Below are positions 1 to 5,629 of a stretch of DNA of 11,769 nucleotides, piece after piece. The stretch lies in the NCBI GenBank assembly GCA_003152255.1, contig PLZT01000607.1, positions 4,702-16,470 of the forward strand. Reading direction: 5' to 3'. Numbering within the stretch: position 1 is the first letter of the stretch; each line of letters begins with the position of its first letter. The position numbers were made by a program, and so were the translations under genes. Under the pieces are notes generated by a model. The model had not been told where the DNA came from. It worked only from the letters and a program-made list of their open reading frames with translations, and did not search any database. Origin of the DNA: Methylocystaceae bacterium (GTDB lineage: Bacteria > Pseudomonadota > Alphaproteobacteria > Rhizobiales > Beijerinckiaceae).

Positions 1-557
1 CCGGCCTCATCAGCCACTTCCAACACCGTTGATACGAGATCCTTTCCGCCGACGCTTTTCATATCCGGCGGGGGAGCTTGCAGCGCCTCGGTCATCGCCT
101 GCTTCAAACTGTCGGGAACAACCCATCCGGCATCACAAAGAATCTTTCCGGTCATCATCAAATCAGGCACTTGCAGAGAATGACCTTCAATTGCATTGTC
201 TAACAAATCATAGATCGCCTGGATTTTTCCACGGGCTTCCGGGTCACCTCCATTGGAGTCCACTTTAAGCTCGCCCAACACCTCAACAAGATTGGCCAAG
301 AGTTCGTTTTTCTCATCTTCGTCGACATCGCCCTGCGTGCAAGCTTCCAGATATTCCGAAAACAGATCGAGGGGATCCTCTGGGCCAAACAATTCGGGAC
401 CGGAACCCATCTCTTTCTGCATGCTTTGGAGTAGCATGGCCAACGGGTCCTCATCCATATTTTTCACTATGTCCAAAATGGGATCGACCTGCCTCTTGCC
501 CTTTGGGGCGGGCGCCTTTGCTTTCGATGGCTTCCCAGCTTTATTCGCCTTCTTCAT
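1..557 (-). CDS. Unrecognised acidic protein, N-terminal 185 residues (runs off left edge)
   Basis: An open frame on the minus strand starts at ATG 557-555 and stays open for 185 codons to the window edge, so the C-terminus is missing. An AGGGA motif lies about 8 bases upstream of the ATG. The first ~22 residues are basic and rich in Lys, Ala and Pro (begins MKKANKAGKPSKAKAPAPKG). The rest is strongly acidic and helical-looking, with clusters such as GDVDEDEKNELLANLVEVLG and DPEARGKIQAIYDLLDNA. There is no signal peptide or membrane segment. I do not recognise the family. The residue pattern (regular Leu/Ile/Val in acidic helices, few rare residues) is that of a real protein, and the opposite-strand frames here do not look like protein. 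Base composition looks less GC-rich than the rep genes, suggesting separate acquisition. The neighbouring IS remnant gives no functional hint. Confidence 0.75.
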   Translation of the reverse strand, partial: MKKANKAGKPSKAKAPAPKGKRQVDPILDIVKNMDEDPLAMLLQSMQKEMGSGPELFGPEDPLDLFSEYLEACTQGDVDEDEKNELLANLVEVLGELKVDSNGGDPEARGKIQAIYDLLDNAIEGHSLQVPDLMMTGKILCDAGWVVPDSLKQAMTEALQAPPPDMKSVGGKDLVSTVLEVADEA

Positions 558-616
558 CGATTCGATCCCTAGATTCGGCACCCGTCGGTTCTCCATCCTT
601 AGCCAAATCCGATTGA

Positions 617-827
617 ATGTGCGAGGAGGCATCGCGAATCCGCAAAAATCCCGGCATCTTCGCGAGAATGGGCAGTTTTGCTTACAATATCCTGCGGATC
701 AATCAATCCGACACCATCGCCCAAGACCGCTACGCCGCAGCGCTAGCCGGTCTCAAATCCATCAGTGTGTATCGGATTTCAATCGTGACCCCGGTTGGAA
801 ATTTTCAAGTGCGATATATCAGTGGCT
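617..827 (+). pseudogene. C-terminal remnant of a DDE transposase, interrupted by the ISAs1-family element
   Basis: The plus frame after TGA 614-616 encodes SRIRKNPGIFARMGSFAYNI followed by LRINQSDTIAQDRYAAAL. The pattern 'NP-x-[IVL]-FARxRSFAxNILR' followed by an '-A-L-GL' end is one I associate with the C-termini of ISAs1-like/DDE_Tnp_1 transposases. That is family recollection, not a search result. No catalytic domain is present upstream; the sequence changes to the unrelated minus-strand gene within ~60 bases, so only the tail survives. The intact ISAs1-family element begins at 828, after the 10-bp target repeat. With the insertion removed, the frame would run ...ISGLSE and stop at TGA about 20 bases further on. 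Non-functional relic; it could instead be the tail of another transposase family. Confidence 0.5.
818..827. repeat. Target-site duplication, left copy (ATCAGTGGCT)
   Basis: The ten bases immediately left of the element are identical to those at 2045-2054 on its right. ISAs1-family insertions are known to make 8-10 bp duplications. The perfect match implies a recent insertion with no later rearrangement across the element. Confidence 0.95.
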
Positions 828-852
828 CAGGGGATTCGCATTTGAAAACCGG
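828..852 (+). repeat. Left terminal inverted repeat of the ISAs1-family element
   Basis: Begins CAGGG and pairs with 2020-2044 at 19 of 25 positions. A TTGACA-like hexamer (TTGACA at 853-858) just inside the repeat could serve as the -35 of the transposase promoter. Confidence 0.88.
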
Positions 853-934
853 TTGACACTTTAGCCGGGGCTTGCGGGGGTTTCGCGAATCGATTCTAGC
901 CGGCGCGTCGAGGACGCGCTGGCTGGAGGCGCGC

Positions 935-2029
935 ATGGAAGGCTTGGCGGATTGTTTTGAAGATTTAGCGGACCCGCGCACCGGCAACGCTCGCCGACAT
1001 GACCTGGTGGAGATCATAGTTATTGCGCTCTGCACTGTGCTTTGCGGCGGGCAAAATGCATGGGACATGGCGCTGTTCGCGCGGGAGAAGGAAGAGTTTC
1101 TTCGGCAATTCCTGAAACTCGAAAATGGATTGCCGAGCCACGACACGTTTTCCCGCGTGTTCCGTCTGCTCGATCCGGAATCGTTTGGCGCCTGCTTTCA
1201 AAAGTTCATGGGCAAGTTTTCGGCGGCCTGCCAGGGCGTCATCGCCATTGATGGCAAGGTTCTGCGGCGCTCCTTCGACAAGGCCAGCGGCAAGTCGCCG
1301 CTCCACATGGTCTCCGCCTGGGGCTGCGATCAGCGCCTGGTGCTGGCGCAGGTCGCCACGGACGCCAAGTCGAACGAGATCACCGCTGTTCCGAAATTGC
1401 TGAGTTTACTGTCGCTCAAGGGGACCATCGTCACCGTTGACGCGCTCAATTGCCAGCGGGCAATCGCCCAACAAATCATTGACCAGGGCGGCGATTACGC
1501 CTTCGCGCTCAAGGGTAATCAGGGGACGATGTATGACGATGTCCGCGTCTTCCTCGACGACCCGCTGACAATGCCCACTACGCGACACAGCACGACCGAC
1601 GCCGATCATGGCCGCATCGAAACCCGCGTCGTCGTGATCTCGACGGATATCGATTGGCCGCAAGAGCGCCACCAATGGCCCGGGCTGACAGCCATCGGAA
1701 AGATCACCCGGGTTCGCGAGACGGGCGACAAAATATCGACTGAAACGGCCTATTATCTCTTCAGCGCACAGATCACGGCGGAACGCGGGGGCTCGGTCGT
1801 GCGCGACCATTGGGGCGTGGAGAATCGGTTGCACTGGTGTCTCGATGTCACCATGAATGAAGACTCCGCCCGCAACCGTATGGACAACGGACCACAAAAT
1901 CTGGCCGTGCTGCGCCACATGGCGCTCAATGTTATGCGCAAGGAGGAAACAAAAATGTCCCTGCGCGGAAAATTAAAAAAAGCCGCCTGGAACAACAGCT
2001 ACCTCGTCAAACTCCTCGCCCTTTTTTGA
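935..2029 (+). CDS. ISAs1-family DDE transposase (364 aa)
   Basis: Cut-and-paste transposase of the flanking element. I chose ATG 935 because GGAGG sits 5 bases upstream and the protein then opens with MEGLADCFEDLADPR, as in the family; an in-frame TTG at 872 would add 21 residues. The N-terminal associated domain (about 1-90) carries RTGNARRHDLVEIIVIALCT and ends at LPSHDTFSRVF. The DDE catalytic core follows: D106 in VIAIDGKVLRRS, D169 in IVTVDALNCQ and E296 in RDHWGVENRLHW. The C-terminal part has the usual NED-SARNR and NLAVLRHMALN stretches. The length matches full-size members (about 360-380 aa) and no frameshift is visible. The final codons lie within the right inverted repeat. Only expression from its own promoter inside the element can be assumed. 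Confidence 0.95.
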   Translation: MEGLADCFEDLADPRTGNARRHDLVEIIVIALCTVLCGGQNAWDMALFAREKEEFLRQFLKLENGLPSHDTFSRVFRLLDPESFGACFQKFMGKFSAACQGVIAIDGKVLRRSFDKASGKSPLHMVSAWGCDQRLVLAQVATDAKSNEITAVPKLLSLLSLKGTIVTVDALNCQRAIAQQIIDQGGDYAFALKGNQGTMYDDVRVFLDDPLTMPTTRHSTTDADHGRIETRVVVISTDIDWPQERHQWPGLTAIGKITRVRETGDKISTETAYYLFSAQITAERGGSVVRDHWGVENRLHWCLDVTMNEDSARNRMDNGPQNLAVLRHMALNVMRKEETKMSLRGKLKKAAWNNSYLVKLLALF

Positions 2030-2044
2030 AATGCAATTGCCCTG
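2020..2044 (-). repeat. Right terminal inverted repeat of the ISAs1-family element
   Basis: Reading inward on the minus strand it begins CAGGGCAATTGCATTTC, an end I associate with this family. It contains the transposase stop codon (TGA 2027-2029). Confidence 0.9.
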
Positions 2045-2054
2045 ATCAGTGGCT
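2045..2054. repeat. Target-site duplication, right copy (ATCAGTGGCT)
   Basis: Exact copy of 818-827, directly abutting the right inverted repeat. Confidence 0.95.
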
Positions 2055-2074
2055 TGAGTGAGTGACCCCGCGCC

Positions 2075-2100
2075 AATCGGCGTCGGGACTGACGCCGATT
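2075..2100. repeat. Perfect 10-bp hairpin (AATCGGCGTC / GACGCCGATT) downstream of the AbiE toxin gene
   Basis: Arms 2075-2084 and 2091-2100 are perfectly complementary around the loop GGGACT. No T-run follows on either strand, so it is not a classical rho-independent terminator, although it lies 37 bases beyond the minus-strand abiEii stop and could stall or stabilise that mRNA. The sequence just left (GTGACCCC at 2062-2069) repeats a motif at 785-792. The whole tract therefore may be the end region of an older insertion sequence into which the ISAs1-family element inserted. Confidence 0.6.
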
Positions 2101-2136
2101 CACACTGAGTTCGTCACATACCCGCTGTCAAGGCGC

Positions 2137-3063
2137 TCACGGCTCACGATTCCGCAGCGTCGCTTCAAGCTGCACGACCAGTCGTGCACGGGCTTCTGAC
2201 GAAAGCCGGTCTAGATTGAGCTGCTTCCACTTTACCGCCGGTAGGTCCGCCGCGTCCGCAACGCCCAGAAGGAGCCAGTCAGGCTCCCCTCGCTTGAACT
2301 TCATGAGAAAATTCTTATGGGCTTCCGGCATGTCTCCCGCTATGGCGGCAATTAGCGTTTCGCGCGCCGCAAGCAGAGCGTCCAGCGTCACGGGCTCGGT
2401 CGTCATGCCCTCGAAGCCTTGCGCAAATTCCGGTGCAATGTCCTTGCGCCGGGGCACGAGCACTTCCGAAATAGGTCGGTCGTGGCTGATGAGATAAACG
2501 ATAAAAGCGCGGCGCAGATCATCGTCGATCCCCTCCTTCGCCAGCAGGTCGCGAATATCAAAAAGATCACGCGGGTGCTGCCGGTCGAGGGCGGCCATGA
2601 TCTTCCCCGCATAGAGATCAGCGAAAGAGACGACTTGGATTTCCGCGAAGCCGAAGGCCTCCTCCACGACCGGTGACACCGTTCGCAATCGAGGCTCAAA
2701 AACGCAACCGCGCAGGACTGGCGTGACTTCTATCTTGATCTGCGCATTTGGCCTTTGGACAACGAGCTTGGTTGCGATCTGCTCACGGGCGTTGAGGACT
2801 TCTGTTACGCGCGCGTCGCGGAGTCCCGCCCGGATCGCGGCCGCCATGCGTTTCATGGCGGCGTCTATGGCGGCAAGCGATTTTGGCCGGGGCGCCACCG
2901 GAAGATATGTCAGGTCGATATCGACCGAAAGGCGAGGCATGTCCCTGATGAACAGGTTGATAGCGGTGCCGCCTTTCAAGGCGAAGTCGGTTTCGGCGGC
3001 GACAAATGGCATGGCCGCAATCAACAATGCGACCTGTCGCCGATAATATTCAGACAGGGGCAT
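2137..3063 (-). CDS. abiEii: AbiEii/AbiGii-family nucleotidyltransferase toxin (308 aa)
   Basis: Toxin of a type IV (AbiE) toxin-antitoxin pair, a DNA polymerase beta-like nucleotidyltransferase. Characterised relatives inhibit growth by modifying cellular RNA (tRNA in studied cases). The fold signature is clear: G31-G32-T33 with N36 in LKGGTAINLFIRD, then S46-x-D48-x-D50 in RLSVDIDLTY (metal-binding aspartates). A downstream pair follows: K154 in LYAGKIMAALDR, and R165-D166 with D169 in HPRDLFDIRDLL. I start at ATG 3063 (MPLSEYYRRQVALLIAAM). A longer in-frame start at 3147 lies wholly inside the upstream antitoxin gene and adds 28 residues unlike the family. The start overlaps the antitoxin stop by 14 bases, suggesting translational coupling. 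All key residues are present and the length is typical, so the gene appears functional. Phage-defence activity is inferred from the family only. Confidence 0.92.
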   Translation of the reverse strand: MPLSEYYRRQVALLIAAMPFVAAETDFALKGGTAINLFIRDMPRLSVDIDLTYLPVAPRPKSLAAIDAAMKRMAAAIRAGLRDARVTEVLNAREQIATKLVVQRPNAQIKIEVTPVLRGCVFEPRLRTVSPVVEEAFGFAEIQVVSFADLYAGKIMAALDRQHPRDLFDIRDLLAKEGIDDDLRRAFIVYLISHDRPISEVLVPRRKDIAPEFAQGFEGMTTEPVTLDALLAARETLIAAIAGDMPEAHKNFLMKFKRGEPDWLLLGVADAADLPAVKWKQLNLDRLSSEARARLVVQLEATLRNREP

Positions 3064-3847
3064 TGAGATCGTCCGGCACTGTGATGAGATATTTTTGGTC
3101 GAGCTTGCCGCCTTTGACGAGCATGCGTTTTCCGGTTCCAAGATCAACGCTCGCGCGGTCTATCTGTTTCAACCATGAAGGCTGATGCCGCTCGGCGAAC
3201 CAGAAGAAGAGCCGCTTGACCTTGATGCTCTTGCAGTCGGCAAGCAGCGTTTGAATCCGTCGCGGGCTGAGGGTCAGCAAGCCTTCAACGAGCATATCGA
3301 CCTGGTGAAAGCTCTCGCGGCGTGGCAGTTCATCCAACAGTTCAAGCAAGGCTCGCTCGGGTGTAGACACCGTTAGGGTCCATTCGGACGGCCCCGGCAA
3401 CTGCTGCAATGCGCGGTCCTGCAATCCTTCTGCATTCGCAAGCGATTTGAACAGAACCTGCACGCGGTGAAACCGAAACTTCTCTCTTAGCGGAAGCTTA
3501 GCAAGCCAGCCGGGCGGCGGCTTTGTTCCATAGAGATGGATAGTCGAGGGTCCGGACGCGGACAAATAATGGCCGAAGCCTTGGAGCTCGATGGCCGTGC
3601 GACCGCCCACCGTTAAATCGCTTCCAAGAAGCTTTTGCAGAGAAACGACAACCTTCTCCCAGTTCAGCTCGCCGAGCGGTCGCTTGTAGGCACCGCGCAC
3701 CGGCTGAACCAGCCAACCGGCTGAGACATACTGGCTGCGCAGGCTGGTTGAATAGCCGTGCCGCTCCATCCAACCCGCATCGACCAGGAGGCCCTCGGGC
3801 AGAGTTCGTTCGAGCTGGTTTAGCTTATTCCGCGTTTGCATAACCAT
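3050..3847 (-). CDS. abiEi: AbiEi-family antitoxin/transcriptional repressor (265 aa)
   Basis: Antitoxin of the AbiE pair, encoded first in the operon. In this family the N-terminal winged helix represses the operon, while the C-terminal domain is needed to neutralise the toxin; direct toxin binding is not typical of type IV systems. Visible here: a winged-helix-like N-terminus (about 11-57, including GYSTSLRSQYVSAGWLVQPV then RGAYKRP); GGRTAIELQGFGHYL (81-95); the STPERALLELLDELP motif (161-175); and the KYLITVPDDL end (252-261). All are typical of AbiEi proteins of the plasmid type. The first ATG is at 3847; a second in-frame ATG at 3841 is as plausible because the predicted promoter ends only 7 bases upstream of the first. 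An inverted-repeat operator overlies that promoter, consistent with autoregulation. The gene is followed, with a 14-base overlap, by the toxin gene. Confidence 0.9.
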   Translation of the reverse strand: MVMQTRNKLNQLERTLPEGLLVDAGWMERHGYSTSLRSQYVSAGWLVQPVRGAYKRPLGELNWEKVVVSLQKLLGSDLTVGGRTAIELQGFGHYLSASGPSTIHLYGTKPPPGWLAKLPLREKFRFHRVQVLFKSLANAEGLQDRALQQLPGPSEWTLTVSTPERALLELLDELPRRESFHQVDMLVEGLLTLSPRRIQTLLADCKSIKVKRLFFWFAERHQPSWLKQIDRASVDLGTGKRMLVKGGKLDQKYLITVPDDLNAPV

Positions 3848-3854
3848 GCTTTGT

Positions 3855-3883
3855 AAAATAACATAATTTCAAACCAGACTCAA
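3855..3883 (-). promoter_or_regulatory. Predicted promoter of the abiE operon
   Basis: On the minus strand, TTGAGT (3883-3878) and TATTTT (3860-3855) are 17 bases apart, a good sigma-70 arrangement. The -10 ends 7 bases before ATG 3847, so the transcript would be leaderless or start translation at the second ATG (3841). Confidence 0.55.
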
Positions 3884-3891
3884 GGTTTGAA
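3868..3891. promoter_or_regulatory. Inverted-repeat operator (TTCAAACC-N8-GGTTTGAA), probably for AbiEi
   Basis: A perfect 8-bp inverted repeat with an 8-base spacer; the spacer contains the -35 hexamer of the predicted abiE promoter. AbiEi proteins are known to bind inverted repeats in their own promoters. A further half-site TTCAAAC occurs at 3935-3941. Confidence 0.65.
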
Positions 3892-3966
3892 GCGGTAATG
3901 TATCACCTAGCCCCACTTAGCAAAGATCGCTATCTTCAAACTATGGCGCAGGCCCCCCACCGAGGC

Positions 3967-4857
3967 GGCGTTCTGTCGCAAATTTTTTGGGGTTAACCGT
4001 ATAGTTATAGTGGCGTCGGATTTTGCTCCCTGAATTGGGGAGCGGGCCAGTGATTCTGAACGCGATTGCCAAGAAACTGAAACGGCAGTCGAAGGATGAT
4101 TTCAAGGGGCGTCATTTCGAGGCGTGGCTGATCGTGCAGGCGGTGACCTGGTATCTGCGCTATCCCATGAGTTACGGCGATCTCGAGAGCATGTTCCTTG
4201 AACGGGGCTTTGAGGTCGGTCACAGCACGGTGAACCGCTGGGTTTTGGCCTATGCGCCCCTGATAGAGAAAAGACTTCGGCAATTCCGGCGGCCCCATTG
4301 CGGGTCGATCCGCGTCGACGAGACTTACGTCAAAATTCGCGGGAATTGTGCTATCTCTACGGGGCGACAGACAAACATGGCGTTCCCATGGATTTCCTTC
4401 TGACGGCGAAGCGCGACCTGGATGCCGCCAAGCGGTTCTTCCGCAAAATGCTGAAGGATCAGCCTTTGTTGGGGCCCCATTAGATCGGCACGGACGGAGC
4501 AAGTGTCTATCCGACGGCGATTTCGGCTACGGCGAAGGCGGCGCCCACGCCGGGCAAGCCCACGCATCGCGTATCGAAACAATTGCGGCAAGGGATTGAA
4601 AGCGATCATTTTCACGTGAAGAGGAACATGCCGAAAATCGGCGCCTTTCAATCATTCCAAACCGTCCGTAACACCACCGCAGGTTTTGAAGCGATGCTCT
4701 GGCTGAAGAAAGGCTTCGGCTTCGCGGGAGAATGGATCGTTCGCAGACAAAACGATCTGCTCCCCTGCTGCTTCGGACTTCAAATGGTTAATGAAGCCTG
4801 AAAATCAGCCGGCCGGAGGGCTTCCCGCGACCTTTGCCAAAGTTTGTGACAAGCCCC
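3967..4857 (+). mobile_element. Degenerate IS6-family insertion sequence (about 0.89 kb)
   Basis: It contains a broken IS6-type transposase gene. The left end GGCGTTCTGTCGCAAA (3967-3982) has the GG...CTGTCGCAAA form usual for this family. The right end, read inward on the minus strand from 4857 (GGGGCTTGTCACAAAC), is a diverged match. No convincing 8-bp target duplication is visible; the flanks share only CCACC. Boundaries are therefore approximate. The right end abuts the truncated WGR-domain gene. Confidence 0.6.
4050..4801 (+). pseudogene. IS6-family transposase, inactivated by a frameshift and a stop codon
   Basis: Reading from GTG 4050 (or TTG 4023), the first part encodes the IS6 N-terminal HTH and early catalytic region: FKGRHFEAWLIVQAVTWYLR, then STVNRWVLAYAPLIEKRL, then RVDETYVKIRG with the first catalytic Asp. 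Around 4340-4348 the frame must shift (one base missing) to continue as CYLYGATDKHGVPMDFLL and RDLDAAKRFFRKMLKDQ. In that second frame TAG at 4481-4483 stands where the family has Lys (GPH-stop-IGTDGAS); the second Asp follows, then IESDHFHVKRNMPKIGAFQS with the catalytic Glu, ending QMVNEA at 4801. All three catalytic acids remain encoded but cannot be made as one protein. Non-functional unless the two lesions are sequence errors; the amber codon in particular argues for true decay. Confidence 0.88.
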
Positions 4858-4859
4858 TC

Positions 4860-5086
4860 CACCTTAATCGTATCGATCCGGCGCGAAACATGTGCCGTTT
4901 CTACCGTCTCGACGTCCAGCCGGATCTCTTCGGCGGGGTCCTGTTGACGAAGCAATCGGGGCGCATCGGCCCCCATGGGCGCTGCCTGGCGGAGGGTTTC
5001 GAGGACGCTTCGGGGCCTATGCCGCCTTACTCAGACAGGCGACACGGAAGCAGCGTCGAGGATATAGCGCTCCGATTCTGCGTTAA
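4860..5086 (+). pseudogene. Truncated and frameshifted WGR-domain gene
   Basis: Right after the IS6 end the plus frame reads HLNRIDPARNMCRFYRLDVQ then PDLFGGVLLTKQSGRIGPHG, an unmistakable small alphaproteobacterial WGR-domain protein (nucleic-acid-associated domain also found in PARPs and MolR-like proteins). The defining Trp-Gly-Arg is changed to Ser-Gly-Arg (TCG for TGG). Near 5010, in the run GGGG, the frame shifts by one base; the second frame continues GAYAALLRQATRKQRRGYSA and stops at TAA 5084-5086. No start codon of its own is evident: the IS6 element directly precedes LNRIDPARN, so the native start was probably lost in the insertion. Loss of start, signature residue and frame together make it a relic. 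Its stop lies inside the large palindrome, and RNase HI converges from the other side. Confidence 0.75.
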
Positions 5087-5115
5087 GTTTTCATCTGAAA
5101 ACTTAACGCAGAATC
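5074..5115. repeat. Perfect 42-nt palindrome with a parS-like 16-bp core
   Basis: Two 20-base arms (5074-5093 and 5096-5115) are exact reverse complements around the two bases TC. The core GTTTTCATCTGAAAAC (5087-5102) fits the repABC centromere pattern GTTNNNNGCNNNNAAC, and the narrower form with C and G at positions 6 and 11, except that the central G is T. It is AT-rich in the middle with no U-tract, so a terminator role is less likely. It also holds the stop codons of the WGR relic (plus) and of the RNase HI relic (minus). A partial second copy lies at 5164-5182. Confidence 0.85.
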
Positions 5116-5629
5116 CGCGTATTTGGGTGGCTCAACGGCGTGATTGCAGCGCCCGCGCGCCGTAAGTTTTCACCTGACAACTCGACGCGCGCTTTGACGT
5201 CCGCCGCTATGATCGGCGCCATGCCGGCGCGCGCCAGCGAATCGGCGCGTTCGTTCATCGGATGACCGTTGTGGCCGCGCGCCCTGGTCCAGGTGAAGAC
5301 ATGGGTCGCGTCGATGGCGTCGATGCGTTGCCTGAGATCGACGTTCCGGACTGGATCTTTGCCGGCCGTCCGCCAGCCGCGGGCCTTCCACCCCTTGATC
5401 CCGGGCGTTGCGCCGTCGCGCAAATATTGCGAGTCGGTGACGATCTCCACGGTGCAGGAGCGGGTCAACGTCTCGGTCCCTTTGAGCGCCGCCATGATCT
5501 CCATCCGTTGTTGGTCGTCAACTCCTCTCCGCCGGAGAGTTCCTGCTCAGAATGACCGAAGCGCAGGATCGCATCCCAGGCGCCGCAGCCTGGATTGCTC
5601 GAGCAGGCACCGTCAATCCCGATCGTCAC
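5103..5629 (-). pseudogene. rnhA: Ribonuclease HI, frameshifted
   Basis: RNase HI cleaves the RNA strand of RNA-DNA hybrids. The N-terminal part (possible GTG start at 5629, or further upstream since the frame is open to 5734) reads [20 protein letters not shown], then [10 protein letters not shown] base is missing at about 5505-5508 (expected AAC CGG ATG, present AACGGATG), after which the next frame continues [45 protein letters not shown] and RGHNGHPMNERADSLARAGM. Catalytic acids are recognisable: Asp of IDGAC, Glu of MEIMAAL, Asp of TDSQYL and Asp of ERADSLA. The tail past 'ARAGMAP' (about 28 residues) is unusual for the family and reads through the second parS-like repeat to TAA in the palindrome. 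With a single one-base lesion next to a repeated base, a sequencing error is possible. Confidence 0.82.
5164..5182. repeat. Second, degenerate copy of the parS-like palindrome
   Basis: GTTTTCACCTGACAAC at 5166-5181 matches the core of the 42-nt palindrome at 14 of 16 positions and is itself palindromic apart from one mismatched pair (T5169/C5178) and the centre. Centre-to-centre distance is 79 bp. It lies in the 3' part of the RNase HI relic. Confidence 0.6.

Larger units (their letters stand above)
828..2044 (+). mobile_element. ISAs1-family insertion sequence, complete (1217 bp)
   Basis: The ends are imperfect 25-bp inverted repeats: 828-852 starts CAGGGGATTCGCATTTGAAAA, and the reverse complement of 2020-2044 starts CAGGGCAATTGCATTTCAAAA. 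They match at 19 of 25 positions by my count. Both sides are flanked by the 10-bp duplication ATCAGTGGCT. One transposase gene fills the interior, and its stop codon lies inside the right repeat. Length, end sequence and duplication size all fit the ISAs1 family. The element split an older transposase remnant. It appears intact and potentially mobile. Confidence 0.93.

Noticed and set aside
253..864. Long plus-strand open frame of 203 codons
   Set aside because: It opposes the convincing minus-strand gene at 1-557; its Ser/Phe/Arg-rich product is the usual antisense shadow, and it runs across the transposase relic in the wrong frame.
872..934. Upstream TTG start for the ISAs1-family transposase
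   Set aside because: The added 21 residues are not family-like, while ATG 935 has GGAGG at good spacing and gives the normal N-terminus.
3064..3147. Longer AbiEii start at 3147
   Set aside because: The additional 28 residues lie entirely inside the antitoxin gene in another frame and do not resemble the family; MPLSEYYRRQ at 3063 does.
4609..4622. TTTTCACGTGAA palindrome as another parS-like site
   Set aside because: It lies in the conserved DHFHVKR part of the IS6 transposase, and its centre and length do not match the 16-bp pattern.
3957..4865. Target-site duplication around the IS6-family element
   Set aside because: The flanks share only CCACC; not an 8-bp duplication. End positions are themselves uncertain.
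5520..5545. Inverted repeat around CTCTCCG-C-CGGAGAG
   Set aside because: It lies in the conserved ELSGGEE-coding part of RNase HI, so protein coding explains it.
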